DNA of 64,000 nucleotides from Streptosporangium violaceochromogenes (GCF_014654615.1 NZ_BNBB01000026.1:1-64000), one strand, 5' to 3'; positions 8,668 to 17,930 are shown, counted from the first letter of the stretch. Notes: generated by a model not told the origin, from the sequence alone. A program made the numbers and translations.

Positions 8668-9479
8668 CCTCCGACCTCGATCCGAAGCTCGTCGTCGGCG
8701 GTGTAGCAGGGCCGGATCGGCACCCCGTCGATCCGGGCCGCCGGATAGTGCAGGCGGCGGCGCTTGCCGTTCACGTCGTCCAGCCGCGAGCCCAGGCGCA
8801 GCGGCGCGGTCAGGCCGTCCACCTCAAGCGTCGGCTCCCACAGGCCCGGCTGCTCGGGTGCCGCGGCGAGCACGTCGCACAGGGAGAGCGCGGCGTGGAA
8901 GCGCACCCCCTGGACCGTCGCGGTCGAGCTCAGCTCGGCGTCGGGCCCGCTACGGCGCAGCGCGAGCCGCGCGCCGTGCCGGGCCTCGTCGTCGTCGAGA
9001 CCGGTGAAGGCCAGCAGCCCGGTCACCTCGAAGCGCCCCTCGCGGAACCAGACCGCGCGCACCTCGGCGACCGGCTCGGCCTCGTCGACCTTCAGGGCCA
9101 GGAAGCCGTTGCGGGTCCGGTAGGCTCGGTAGGCCAGCGTGCGCCGGCTCAGCGCGTAGGCGTCGAGGTGGTCGAGAGAGAACCCCGGGTCGACGCTGCG
9201 CAGCCGAGTGCGTGATCTGTCACCTTTCAGATAGGCGTCCCACCGGCCGGGACTGAGCGGCAGCGGGCCGAGCGAGACCGCGAGCGTGGCGTCGCGCGCC
9301 TCCGTCCCGGTGGCCCCCAGCGGCACCCGGTGCTCGACGGCCGTGCCCCGCCGGCGCAGGACAAGCTCGCTGCCGGTGGCCAGTGGCCTGTCGATGGCCA
9401 GCCGGAGGGACAGGACATCGGCCAAGGTGACCTCGGCATCCGTTACCACGACATGCACGGCCAGCCCCCTCCCCGTCAA
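8664..9479 (-). CDS. Hypothetical beta-rich protein coupled to glycosyltransferase
   Basis: No catalytic family is recognised. The 271-residue protein looks like two related beta-sandwich modules. Residues about 5-115 contain LRLAI..LVLRRRG..LSPGRWDAYL, and residues about 135-250 contain RLALRRSG..AALSLCDVL..QPGLWEPTLEV, suggesting an internal duplication. No signal peptide or membrane helix is present. Modules of this kind accompany or are fused to wall-polymer glycosyl or glycerophosphate transferases in actinobacteria. The 4-nt overlap with the glycosyltransferase makes a joint role in surface glycan assembly likely, by inference only. Confidence 0.7.
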   Translation of the reverse strand: MTGRGLAVHVVVTDAEVTLADVLSLRLAIDRPLATGSELVLRRRGTAVEHRVPLGATGTEARDATLAVSLGPLPLSPGRWDAYLKGDRSRTRLRSVDPGFSLDHLDAYALSRRTLAYRAYRTRNGFLALKVDEAEPVAEVRAVWFREGRFEVTGLLAFTGLDDDEARHGARLALRRSGPDAELSSTATVQGVRFHAALSLCDVLAAAPEQPGLWEPTLEVDGLTAPLRLGSRLDDVNGKRRRLHYPAARIDGVPIRPCYTADDELRIEVGG

Positions 9480-9623
9480 ATGAGCTACGCGACGTTGAGG
9501 TTACCGTGATTTTTCCGTGACAGACAGGATAAGTTTCGGGCCTTCTGTCCTTTTCGATAAAACTTGACCAAATGTCAGGTACGGTGCGCGAACCGCGAAC
9601 CGTACCCGACAGGGAAACTCAGG

Positions 9624-11786
9624 TCAATGGGAAGGCTCGGCGGTCTCGGCGGGCCGGCCCTTGACGGACTTGATCAGAAGCTGGGAGACGTCCACGACCT
9701 CCAGCGTTCCCTTGGCCTCGCCCGTGTTCTTCTTCTCGTTGATCGAGTCGCCCAGCATGACGAGACAGAACGGGCAGGCGGTGGAGATGGTGTCCGGGTC
9801 GGTGGTCAGCGCCTCGTCCACGCGCTCGGTGTTGATGCGCTTGCCGATCCGCTCCTCCATCCACATGCGCGCCCCGCCGGCGCCGCAGCAGAAACCCCGT
9901 TCCTTGTGGCGGTGCATCTCCTGCGTCTGGACGCCGGGGACCTTGGCCATGATGTCGCGCGGCTGGGAGTAGACCTTGTTGTGGCGGCCGAGGAAGCACG
10001 GGTCGTGGTAGGTGATCCTCTCCTCGATCGGCGTGACCGGGATCAGCCTGCCCTCGTCCACCAGCCTGGCCAGCAGCTGGGTGTGGTGGACGACCTCGTA
10101 GGTGCCCCCGAGCTGGGGGTATTCGTTGGCGAGGGTGTTGAAGCAGTGCGGGCAGGTCGCGACGATCTTCTTGACCCCGGCCTCGTTCAGCGTCTCGACG
10201 TTCTGCCTGGCCAGCATCTCGAAGAGGAACTCCATGCCCAGGCGGCGGGCCGGGTCTCCGGTGCACGCCTCCATCGGGCCGAGCACCGCGAACTTCACCC
10301 CCGCGACGTGCAGCAGCTCGGCGACCGCCTTGGTCGTCTTCTTCGCCCTGTCCTCCAGGGCTCCGGCGCAGCCGACCCAGAACAGGTACTCGGTGTCCTC
10401 GGGCATCGTCTCGTCGACGAGCCGGACCTCGATGGGGTCGTCGTCGCGGCCGGCGAGCTCCTCGATCCAGTCGGCCCGCTTCATCTCGGACATCCCCCAG
10501 GGGTTGCCCTTGTTCTCCAGGTTCTTGATCATGACGCCGGCCTCGGTCGGGAAGGCGGACTCCACCATCACCTGGTAGCGGCGCATGTCGAGGATGTGGT
10601 CGATGTGCTCGATGTCCACCGGGCACTGCTCGACGCAGGCGCCGCAGTTGGTGCAGGACCACAGCACATCCGGGTGGATGACCCCCTCCTCGCCGACCAG
10701 CGGCTTGTCCAGCAGGGCCAGCACGTCCTCGTGCAGCCCGGCGCGCCGGTCCTCGGTGGCCATGAGGTAGGGAGCGATCTTGAAGGCGTGGTCGCGCTGG
10801 TCGAGGATCAGCATCTTGGGCGAGAGCGGCTTGTCGGTGTTCCAGGCCGGGCACTGCGACTGGCAGCGGCCGCACTCGGTGCAGGTGTAGAAGTCGAGGA
10901 AGCCCTTCCAGGTGGTGTCCTCGACCTTGCCCCGGCCCAGCCTGTCACCGTCGAGGTCCTCGTCCTCGAAGTCGACGACCTTGCCGTCGATCCGCATCGG
11001 CTGGGCAGGGCCGTTGCCGTCGGGGCGGCGGGAGAAGAGCACGTTCAGCGGGGCGGTGAAGATGTGCAGGTGCTTGGAGTTCACCACGATCACGAGGAAC
11101 ACCAGCATGACACCGATGTGCAGCAGCAGCCCGACGTGCTCCAGGACCTCGTTGGCCGCCTCACCCAGCGGGCGCAGCAGCGCGGCCGCCGCCTCGGAGG
11201 CGAACGCCCCCGAGCGGTAGGGGAGGTTACCGGTGTTGACCGCCGCGCCGCGGAAGAGGAACATCGTCCAGATCACGTTGAAGATCATGAAGAGGACGAG
11301 CCAGGCGCCGCCGAGGTGCGACCCGGAGAAGCGGGACCGGCGCCCCAGCCTCCCGGGAGAGTTCTTGATCCTGATGGCCGCGAACACGATCAGGCCGAGC
11401 AGGGCGGCGACCGCGATGAAGTCCTGCAGGAAGCCCAGGACGGCCCAGGTCCCGATGAGCGGGATGTGGAAGTCGGGCGTGCCGGTGATCGCCCCCTGGA
11501 TCAGCGCGCCGTACGCCTCCAGGTAGACGGTCGCGAGAATGAAGAACGCCCACATGACGAAGAAGTGCGCGGTGCCGGAGGGCGTCCACTTCAGCAGCTT
11601 CTTCTGCCCGAAGACCTCGACCAGCTGGGCCTTGATCTCCGCGCCGATGTTCTTCCTGGCGTACTCGATCCGCTCGGGGGCGGGCGGTCCCGCGGTGGCG
11701 AGCCTGTAGAGGAACAGCACGCGGCGCACGGCGAGCGTGAGCGCGGCGACTGTCATCAACAGCCCGATGATCGCTACCCAGAGCAC
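9624..11786 (-). CDS. Membrane-bound (Fe-S) oxidoreductase, Rv0338c-like (HdrDE/CCG type)
   Basis: The 720-residue protein has an N-terminal membrane part of about five to six helices (residues about 5-270), resembling nitrate reductase gamma/HdrE. Two [4Fe-4S] motifs follow: CTECGRCQSQCP near residue 300 and CTNCGACVEQCP near 379. Two CCG domains follow, the second with CCGAGGARMWME near 631. This is the layout of the heterodisulfide-reductase-like proteins exemplified by mycobacterial Rv0338c, thought to pass electrons between the membrane quinone pool and an unknown soluble partner. The GTG at 11786 has GGAGG six nucleotides upstream and starts right before the first helix; a longer frame exists but lacks support. 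Confidence 0.88.
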   Translation of the reverse strand: MLWVAIIGLLMTVAALTLAVRRVLFLYRLATAGPPAPERIEYARKNIGAEIKAQLVEVFGQKKLLKWTPSGTAHFFVMWAFFILATVYLEAYGALIQGAITGTPDFHIPLIGTWAVLGFLQDFIAVAALLGLIVFAAIRIKNSPGRLGRRSRFSGSHLGGAWLVLFMIFNVIWTMFLFRGAAVNTGNLPYRSGAFASEAAAALLRPLGEAANEVLEHVGLLLHIGVMLVFLVIVVNSKHLHIFTAPLNVLFSRRPDGNGPAQPMRIDGKVVDFEDEDLDGDRLGRGKVEDTTWKGFLDFYTCTECGRCQSQCPAWNTDKPLSPKMLILDQRDHAFKIAPYLMATEDRRAGLHEDVLALLDKPLVGEEGVIHPDVLWSCTNCGACVEQCPVDIEHIDHILDMRRYQVMVESAFPTEAGVMIKNLENKGNPWGMSEMKRADWIEELAGRDDDPIEVRLVDETMPEDTEYLFWVGCAGALEDRAKKTTKAVAELLHVAGVKFAVLGPMEACTGDPARRLGMEFLFEMLARQNVETLNEAGVKKIVATCPHCFNTLANEYPQLGGTYEVVHHTQLLARLVDEGRLIPVTPIEERITYHDPCFLGRHNKVYSQPRDIMAKVPGVQTQEMHRHKERGFCCGAGGARMWMEERIGKRINTERVDEALTTDPDTISTACPFCLVMLGDSINEKKNTGEAKGTLEVVDVSQLLIKSVKGRPAETAEPSH

Positions 11787-11977
11787 GGATCCTCCCACAG
11801 ACGGTGGCGGGGCCGGCGTACGACCGCGGCCCCTCCACGGTAACGGCGGGTCACCACGAGCCCTACTCGTGAGTAACATGCTCCCGAACAGCGACTCTCG
11901 GCGACCAAAGCCACCATACGGTCATCACTTTATGGTCAATCAGGCGCCCAGAACAATGCTCTGAGAACTCTCGGGGG

Positions 11978-12589
11978 TCAGGAGGGCACGTCGATATACC
12001 GCTGAATCGCCGGCGCGACCAGCTCCACCAGCTCCTCGACACCGGCCGAGGCGACCGGCTCCAGTGCGAGCACATACCGGGCCATGACCAGGCCGAACAT
12101 CTGCGCGAAGGCCAGCTCCATCCGCAGCGGCGGAACGCCGAGCGCCCCGGCGACCCGATCCAGCAGCGCGTGCGTCATGAACTCCCGGACCACCTCGGCC
12201 ATCCGCTCGTTGGTCATCGCGGTACGGACCAGTGCCAGCACCGGCTGGCGGGCGCCGGCCTCGGAGGTCATCGTCAGGATGAACCGGGCCAGCCGTTCCC
12301 CGACCTCGGAGCGGGGCCCCGCCAGGAGCTCGGGAAGGATGACGTCGGGATCGACCGGCAGCTCCATGGCCGCGACGAACATGCCCTCCTTGCTCGCGAA
12401 GTAGTGGTGGACCAGCGCCGGATCCACCCCCGCCCGCCGGGCGATGCCCCGGACGGTCGCCTTGTCGAAGCCCTGCTCGGAGAAGACCTCCCGTGCCGCC
12501 GCGAGGATCTGCCCCCGGGTGTCGGCCGCCCCCGGCCTGCGTCCCGGACGCCGCCGGTCCGCCGCCTCCGGCCCGCCCTCCCCCGTCAT
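11978..12589 (-). CDS. TetR/AcrR-family transcriptional regulator
   Basis: The 203-residue protein has an N-terminal TetR helix-turn-helix (TRGQILAAAREVFSEQGFDKATVRGIARRAGVDPALVHHYFASKE, about residues 24-70) and a helical C-terminal ligand domain of the TetR_C_17 kind. These proteins normally repress a neighbouring or divergent gene. It starts 6 bp after the stop of the TIM-barrel gene on the same strand, so both probably form one transcript. Ligand unknown. Confidence 0.87.
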   Translation of the reverse strand: MTGEGGPEAADRRRPGRRPGAADTRGQILAAAREVFSEQGFDKATVRGIARRAGVDPALVHHYFASKEGMFVAAMELPVDPDVILPELLAGPRSEVGERLARFILTMTSEAGARQPVLALVRTAMTNERMAEVVREFMTHALLDRVAGALGVPPLRMELAFAQMFGLVMARYVLALEPVASAGVEELVELVAPAIQRYIDVPS

Positions 12590-12595
12590 CTCAGA

Positions 12596-13408
12596 TCACG
12601 CCCTCGACGGCGCGGCCAGATGGAGCCGCGCGAAGGCCAGCGCCTCGCTGAGGTCGTCGATCCGCTCGGTACGGCCGGCGGCCTTGCGCGTGTTGATCTC
12701 CAGGACGACCAGCCCGCCGTACCCGCCGGCCGCCAGCCGCTCCAGGATCGACGCGCACGGCTGGGTGCCCCGGCCGGGGACCAGGTGCTCGTCCTTGTTC
12801 GGGATACCGACGCCGTCGGCCAGGTGCAGGTGGGCCAGCCTGTCGCCGAGCTTGCCGAACATCTCCAGCGCGTCCGTACCGGACACCGCCGTGTGCGACA
12901 GATCGAGCGTGACGTGCGGGAAGTCGTGGTCCACCGGGTTCCAGCCCGGGGAGTAGGGGACCATCTGGTTGCCCCGGGCCTTCAGCGGGAACATGTTCTC
13001 CACCGCGAAGACCACGTCGGTCTCCTCGCGCATCCTGGCCAGGCCGATCTCGAACTCCCGGGCGTAGTCGCGCTGCCAGCGAAACGGCGGGTGCACAACG
13101 ACGGTCGCGGCCCCCAGCCGCTCGGCGGCCCGCTGCGCCCGCTGGAGCTTGGCCCAGGGGTCCTTGCCCCACACGCGCTGGGTCACCAGCAGACACGGCG
13201 CGTGGATCGCCAGGATCGGCAGCTCGTAGTGCTCCGACAGCCGCGCGAGGACGTCGACGTCCTGGCTCACCGGGTCGGCGCCCACCATGATCTCGACACC
13301 GTCGTACCCCAGACGCGCGGCCAGCTCGAAGGCGTCCGGTGTGCGCTCGGGATACACCGACGCGGTGGACAGCGCGACCTTCGCGCCGGACAGTCGGACA
13401 ACGCTCAT
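12596..13408 (-). CDS. Sugar phosphate isomerase/epimerase (xylose isomerase-like TIM barrel)
   Basis: The 270-residue protein has the AP-endonuclease-2/xylose-isomerase-like barrel. Candidate metal ligands lie at the strand ends: GYDGVEIMVG, AIHAPC, VVHPPFRWQ, FAVENMFP, VTLDLSHTAVSG, HLHLADG and LVVLEINTR. Enzymes of this fold isomerise or epimerise sugars, inositols or hydroxypyruvate; the exact substrate cannot be inferred. It heads a two-gene unit with the TetR gene and is divergent from the methyltransferase gene. Confidence 0.82.
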   Translation of the reverse strand: MSVVRLSGAKVALSTASVYPERTPDAFELAARLGYDGVEIMVGADPVSQDVDVLARLSEHYELPILAIHAPCLLVTQRVWGKDPWAKLQRAQRAAERLGAATVVVHPPFRWQRDYAREFEIGLARMREETDVVFAVENMFPLKARGNQMVPYSPGWNPVDHDFPHVTLDLSHTAVSGTDALEMFGKLGDRLAHLHLADGVGIPNKDEHLVPGRGTQPCASILERLAAGGYGGLVVLEINTRKAAGRTERIDDLSEALAFARLHLAAPSRA

Positions 13409-13626
13409 ACGGCTCTCTCGCCTCCGCCCCGGAACTCTCGTGAGCGGCCGCCGTCGCCCGCGCCGGATCCCTCACTCACGACTCTCGCTCACGTTGCCAG
13501 CCTAAGCGCGCCGGAGCGGCAATGGCGGCCTTCCCCCGCCGTTGCCTTGGTGGAAGACACCCCCCGGAGAGGGTCAGGAGCCCTCCCGGTTACCCCGCGC
13601 GGCGGCGGCGATGCCAAGGTGGGGGC

Positions 13627-14325
13627 ATGTCGCGGTTCTTGAAAGGCGCCATCCCCAGCCCGAACATCTGGAACACCCCCCGCATCTACGAGCTGGAGAA
13701 CCGGGCCGTCGATCCGGACGGCCTCGCGGAGGCGGCGATGGCCTCCATCAGGCCGTGGACGGCGGCGACCGTCCTCGACATCGGCTGCGGCACCGGCTAT
13801 CACCTGCCGTCCCTGTCGGCCACGGCCGCCCGCGTGATCGGCGTCGAGCCGCACGACGACCTGGTCCGCCTGGCCGGGAACCGCTGCCGCGCCCTGCCCA
13901 ACGTCGAGATCCACCGGGCCACCGCCCAGACCCTTCCGCTGCCCGGCTCCTCGGTGGACGTGGCCGTCGCCCGCTGGGCCTACTTCTTCGGCCCCGGCTG
14001 CGAGCCCGGACTGGCCGAGCTGTCACGGGTCGTACGGCGGGGCGGCGCGGCCTTCGTGCTCGACCTGGACGCCACCCGCGGCGCGTTCGGCCGCTGGTTC
14101 GGCCAGTCCGTCCCGTCCTACTCCTCGCGGGCGGTGGAGGCTTTCTGGACCCGTCAGGGCTGGAGCCGCCGCCCCCTCGACCTGCGCATGGTCTTCGAGC
14201 GCCGCGCCGACCTGGAGGCGGTGCTGCGCATCGAGTTCACCCCCGCGGTCGCCGAGCGGGCCATCGCCGAGACCTCCGGCCTGGAGATCGCCTACCCCAA
14301 CGTCCTGCGGTGGAAGCTGTTCTGA
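13627..14325 (+). CDS. Class I SAM-dependent methyltransferase
   Basis: The 232-residue protein has the SAM-binding motif VLDIGCGTGYHLPSL (residues about 45-60), then the acidic motif GVEPHDDLV and the ARWAYFFGPG segment in the UbiE/Methyltransf_11 arrangement. The substrate is unknown. The ATG at 13627 was chosen because homologous N-termini begin MSRFLKGAIPSPNIW; the open frame begins further upstream. It is divergently arranged with the isomerase gene, leaving about 218 bp of shared promoter region. Confidence 0.85.
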   Translation: MSRFLKGAIPSPNIWNTPRIYELENRAVDPDGLAEAAMASIRPWTAATVLDIGCGTGYHLPSLSATAARVIGVEPHDDLVRLAGNRCRALPNVEIHRATAQTLPLPGSSVDVAVARWAYFFGPGCEPGLAELSRVVRRGGAAFVLDLDATRGAFGRWFGQSVPSYSSRAVEAFWTRQGWSRRPLDLRMVFERRADLEAVLRIEFTPAVAERAIAETSGLEIAYPNVLRWKLF

Positions 14326-14421
14326 GGACGCCGGGCCCCGGAGAACGGGCGGACGCCCAGGAGGCGGCCCGCGCCGGGCCGGGGAGGGGGACGCCGGAAT
14401 GGAAAGGGTGCGCCACGGGGC

Positions 14422-14453
14422 TTGACCTTGACGCCGGTGACAACGTTTACCGT
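14422..14453 (+). promoter_or_regulatory. MerR-type promoter/operator of the merR-trxA operon
   Basis: A -35-like TTGACC (14422-14427) and a -10-like TACCGT (14448-14453) are separated by 20 bp, the over-long spacer typical of MerR-controlled promoters. The spacer holds an imperfect inverted repeat (CCTTGACGC/GTGACAACG). It lies 20 bp before the MerR start codon, so autoregulation is likely. Confidence 0.6.
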
Positions 14454-14473
14454 GCTTTTCGAGAGGAGGGCCG

Positions 14474-14851
14474 ATGCGGATCGGGGAGCTCGCGCGAAAG
14501 GCCGGGGTCAGCACCCGGGCCCTGCGCTACTACGAGCAGCAGGGCTTGATCACGGCCCGGCGGGCCGCCAACGGCTACCGGGAGTACGGCGAGGCCGACC
14601 TCAGGCTCGTCACCGAGGTCAAGGCGCTGCTCACCGTCGGGTTCACGGTGGAGGACGCCCGGCCGTTCGTGGCGTGCCTGCGGGCGGGCCACGAGTCCGG
14701 CGGCCTGTGCCCGGAGTCGATCGCGGTCTACCGGCGCAAGCTGGCCGAGATCGACGACGAGATCCGCACACTGCTGCTCCGCAGGACCGAGGTTGCCGGC
14801 CAGCTCTCCGCCGCCTGCCGGGGATGCGCGACGAAACGGGAAAAAACATGA
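14474..14851 (+). CDS. MerR-family regulator controlling thioredoxin
   Basis: The 125-residue protein has the MerR winged helix (MRIGELARKAGVSTRALRYYEQQGLI) and a dimerisation helix. Four cysteines lie in the effector part: C68, C79, C115 and C118, the last two as CRGC. That pattern suggests a thiol or metal sensor rather than a drug sensor. The stop codon overlaps the thioredoxin start (ATGA), so the regulator and trxA are translated together. Effector identity is inference. Confidence 0.88.
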   Translation: MRIGELARKAGVSTRALRYYEQQGLITARRAANGYREYGEADLRLVTEVKALLTVGFTVEDARPFVACLRAGHESGGLCPESIAVYRRKLAEIDDEIRTLLLRRTEVAGQLSAACRGCATKREKT

Positions 14852-15162
14852 TCACTGTGACCGACGACGATTTCACCGAGCGGGTGCTGCGGAGCCCGAG
14901 GCCCGTCCTGGTGGAGTTCTGGGCCGACTGGTGCGGCCCCTGCCGGATGCTCGAACCGGTCCTGAAGGAGATCGAGGCCGAGCTCGGCGACCGGCTCACC
15001 ATCGCCAGGATCAACGCCGACGACCACCCCGAGATCTCCGCCCGCCACGGCGTGCTCGGCCTGCCGACCCTCACCCTCTACCGGGACGGCGAGGTGGTCG
15101 GGAAGGTCACGGGCGCCAAGCCCAAGCGCCTCCTTCTGGCCGAGCTCGAAGGCCACATCTGA
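14848..15162 (+). CDS. trxA: Thioredoxin
   Basis: The 104-residue protein has the active site WCGPC at residues 28-32, the cis-proline motif GLPTLTLY and the usual thioredoxin length, with no signal peptide. It reduces protein disulfides in the cytoplasm, recharged by thioredoxin reductase, which is not in this window. It is translationally coupled to the cysteine-bearing MerR gene and is therefore probably an inducible, stress-linked thioredoxin rather than the housekeeping one. Confidence 0.93.
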   Translation: MITVTDDDFTERVLRSPRPVLVEFWADWCGPCRMLEPVLKEIEAELGDRLTIARINADDHPEISARHGVLGLPTLTLYRDGEVVGKVTGAKPKRLLLAELEGHI

Positions 15163-15267
15163 CGCCGGGCCCCGCCGCCCTCGGGCGGAGAGGGCCGCGC
15201 ACCCGGCCGGACGCGGCGCGGGCCGTGGCGGATGAAAGTTGTCGGTCCGGGCGGGTAACGTGCGGCC

Positions 15268-16665
15268 ATGGCTAAGAAGGTCGGCTATCGCTGCGGTGAG
15301 TGCGGTTGGCAGACCGCCAAATGGGTGGGGCGCTGCGGCGAGTGCCAGACCTGGGGCACGGTCGAGGAGGAAAGCGCGCGGGGGGCGGCCGGCGTGGCCT
15401 CGGCCGGGCCCGTCTCGGCCCCGGCCGTCCCGATCGGCCAGGTCAAGGCCGAGGTGGCGCACGCCCGCAGCACCGGCGTCGGCGAGCTCGACCGCGTGCT
15501 CGGCGGCGGGCTGGTGCCCGGCGCGGTCGTGCTGCTGGCCGGAGAGCCCGGCATCGGCAAGTCCACGCTCCTGCTGGAGGCCGCCGCCAAGATCGCGCGG
15601 CAGCAGACCGTCCTCTACATCACGGGCGAGGAGTCGGCGGCCCAGGTGCGCGTCAGGGCCGACCGGATCGGCGCGATCCAGGATCGCCTCTACCTCGCGG
15701 CCGAGACCGACCTGAGCGCGCTGGTGGCGCATGTGGAGAAGGTCCAGCCGGAGCTGCTGATCGTCGACTCGGTGCAGACGATCGGCTCGGCCCAGGCGAC
15801 CGGGGTGCCCGGTGGCGTGACCCAGGTCAGAGAGGTCGCGGGAAACGTGATCCGGCTGGCCAAGGAGCGCGGCATGTCCACCGTGCTGGTCGGCCACGTC
15901 ACCAAGGAGGGCTCGATCGCCGGTCCCCGGACGCTTGAGCACCTGGTGGACGTCGTGCTCCACTTCGAGGGCGACCGTCACTCCCGCCTCCGCATGGTCC
16001 GCGCGATCAAGAACCGCTACGGCCCCGTCGACGAGGTCGGCTGCTTCGACCTGCACGAGGGGGGCATCGAGGGCATCGCCGACGCCAGCGGGCTGTTCGT
16101 CTCCCACCGCGCCGAGCCGGTTCCCGGCACCTGCGTCACGGTCACCCTGGAGGGCACCCGTCCCCTGCCCGCCGAGGTCCAGGCCCTCGTCGCCAGGACC
16201 GAGGCCCAGCAGCCGCGCCGCTCCTCCTCCGGTCTCGACACCTACCGGGTGACGATGGTGCTGGCCGTGCTGGAGCGGCGGCTCAACGCCAAGCTCGGCG
16301 GGTGCGACGTCTTCACCGCGACCGTGGGCGGCATCAAGCTGAGCGATCCGGCGGTGGACCTGTCGGTGATGCTCGCGGTGGCCAGCGCCGCCGGGGACAA
16401 ACCGCTGCCCCGCGGCCTGGTGGTGCTCGGCGAGGTCGGCCTGGCCGGAGAGCTGCGCCCGGTGCGCGACGTGCGCCGCCGCCTGTCGGAGGCCGCGCGT
16501 CTGGGATTCGTCCGCGCCCTCGTCCCGGCGGGCTCCCTCGACACCGGCCGCAAGCGCGGAGGCGACCGTTCCCTGGTCCCGGTGGGCGGTCGCGCGAGCA
16601 TCGCCCCGGGTTTCGACGTCATCGAGGCGGAAAACGTCTGGGAAGCGCTGACCCACGTCACCTAG
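15268..16665 (+). CDS. radA: DNA repair protein RadA
   Basis: The 465-residue protein has all RadA parts in order: a C4 zinc finger (C9, C12, C23, C26), a RecA-like ATPase with Walker A GEPGIGKST at 92-100, the RadA-specific KNRYG motif at 248-252, and a C-terminal Lon-protease-like domain. RadA is a hexameric helicase that drives branch migration in recombinational repair. It is followed by disA 81 bp downstream, the conserved radA-disA pair. Confidence 0.95.
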   Translation: MAKKVGYRCGECGWQTAKWVGRCGECQTWGTVEEESARGAAGVASAGPVSAPAVPIGQVKAEVAHARSTGVGELDRVLGGGLVPGAVVLLAGEPGIGKSTLLLEAAAKIARQQTVLYITGEESAAQVRVRADRIGAIQDRLYLAAETDLSALVAHVEKVQPELLIVDSVQTIGSAQATGVPGGVTQVREVAGNVIRLAKERGMSTVLVGHVTKEGSIAGPRTLEHLVDVVLHFEGDRHSRLRMVRAIKNRYGPVDEVGCFDLHEGGIEGIADASGLFVSHRAEPVPGTCVTVTLEGTRPLPAEVQALVARTEAQQPRRSSSGLDTYRVTMVLAVLERRLNAKLGGCDVFTATVGGIKLSDPAVDLSVMLAVASAAGDKPLPRGLVVLGEVGLAGELRPVRDVRRRLSEAARLGFVRALVPAGSLDTGRKRGGDRSLVPVGGRASIAPGFDVIEAENVWEALTHVT

Positions 16666-16746
16666 GCTCTCAGGCATCAGGAGATGACCGACTCCCCGGC
16701 GTCTTCGCCGGTAAGCTGAGTGTGATACGCAGACCACGGGGGTCAT

Positions 16747-17847
16747 GTGGCAGCAACCTACAGAGGACTCGACGGGCAAGGTCTCGACGAGCGCCGGAGA
16801 GACGTCCTGGCCGCGGTCGCACCGGGTACCGCGCTGCGTGACGGCCTGGAGCGCATCCTCCGCGGCCACACGGGTGGCCTGATCGTCTTGGGATACGACA
16901 CCTCGGTCGAGGAGATCTGCAGCGGCGGGTTCGAGCTCGACGTCGAGTTCTCCGCGACACGCCTGCGCGAGCTGGCCAAGATGGACGGGGCCATCGTGCT
17001 GAGCTCCGGTGACCACAAGATCGTGCGCGCGGCCGTGCACCTGATGCCCGACCCCTCCATTCCCACCGACGAGTCGGGCACCCGGCACCGCACCGCGCAG
17101 CGCGTGGCCGTGCAGACGTCCTTTCCCGTGATCTCCCTCAGCAAGTCCATGCGGATCATCGCCCTCTACCTCGGCGGCATCCGCTATGTCCTGGAGGAGT
17201 CGGCGGCGATCCTGTCCAAGGCCAACCAGGCGCTGGCCACACTGGAGCGCTATAAGCTCCGGCTGGACGAGGTGTCGGGCACGCTCTCGGCCCTGGAGAT
17301 CGAAGACCTGGTGACCGTCCGCGATGTGGCGGTGGTCGCCCAGCGCCTGGAGATGGTCCGCCGCATCTCCGATGAGATCGCCGGATACGTCGTCGAGCTG
17401 GGCACCGACGGCAGACTGCTCTCCCTCCAGCTCAACGAGCTGGTGGCCGGCACCGAGAGCGACCGCGAGCTGATCGTGCGCGACTACCTCCCGTCGAGCG
17501 CCCGCCGCCCGCGTGGGTTCGCCGAGGCCCTGCACGACCTCGACCAGCTCTCCTCCGACGACCTCCTCAACCTGTCGGCGGTCGCCCAGGTCCTGGGCCA
17601 CCCGGGTAACGACGCCCTGGAGAACCCGGTCAGCCCCCGCGGGTACCGCCTGCTGGCCAAGGTCCCGCGCCTTCCCGGCACGGTGGTCGACCGCCTGGTC
17701 GACCAGTTCGGCAGCCTGCAGAAACTCCTGGCCGCGAGCATCGGCGACCTTCAGGAGGTCGGCGGGGTCGGCGAGGCCAGAGCCCGCCACATCCGCGAGG
17801 GCCTCTCCCGCCTGGCCGAGTCCTCCATCCTCGAACGCTACGTCTGA
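16747..17847 (+). CDS. disA: DNA integrity scanning diadenylate cyclase DisA
   Basis: The 366-residue protein has an N-terminal DAC domain with the catalytic DGA motif (residues 80-82) and RHR motif (113-115). A helical linker and a C-terminal helix-hairpin-helix DNA-binding domain (LQEVGGVGEARARHIREGLSRL) follow. DisA makes cyclic di-AMP from two ATP and slows when it meets branched DNA; RadA is a known partner in Bacillus and mycobacteria. GTG start. A c-di-AMP riboswitch lies about 10 kb downstream in this window. Confidence 0.95.
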   Translation: MAATYRGLDGQGLDERRRDVLAAVAPGTALRDGLERILRGHTGGLIVLGYDTSVEEICSGGFELDVEFSATRLRELAKMDGAIVLSSGDHKIVRAAVHLMPDPSIPTDESGTRHRTAQRVAVQTSFPVISLSKSMRIIALYLGGIRYVLEESAAILSKANQALATLERYKLRLDEVSGTLSALEIEDLVTVRDVAVVAQRLEMVRRISDEIAGYVVELGTDGRLLSLQLNELVAGTESDRELIVRDYLPSSARRPRGFAEALHDLDQLSSDDLLNLSAVAQVLGHPGNDALENPVSPRGYRLLAKVPRLPGTVVDRLVDQFGSLQKLLAASIGDLQEVGGVGEARARHIREGLSRLAESSILERYV

Positions 17848-17902
17848 AGGACCGCCCCCCGGCGACGGCCCGCGCGCGTGGCTCTCGCAGGGGCCTCGCA
17901 GG

Positions 17903-17930
17903 GGCCTCTCACCGGGCCCGGTGAGAGGCC
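17903..17930. terminator. Palindromic terminator between disA and the following convergent gene
   Basis: A perfect 28-bp palindrome (GGCCTCTCACCGGG and its complement) lies 55 bp after the disA stop and 20 bp before the end of the convergent gene. It can fold as a hairpin with a six-base GGGCCC loop on either strand. Confidence 0.6.

Noticed and set aside
9564..11843. 759-codon open frame antisense to the Fe-S oxidoreductase
   Set aside because: Repetitive His/Gly/Gln/Leu composition and no motif; the opposite strand has four clear cysteine motifs.
14728..17790. 1020-codon open frame antisense to trxA-radA-disA
   Set aside because: Composition (Gly, His, Gln, Asp, Leu) is that of a mirror frame, and it spans three well-identified genes.
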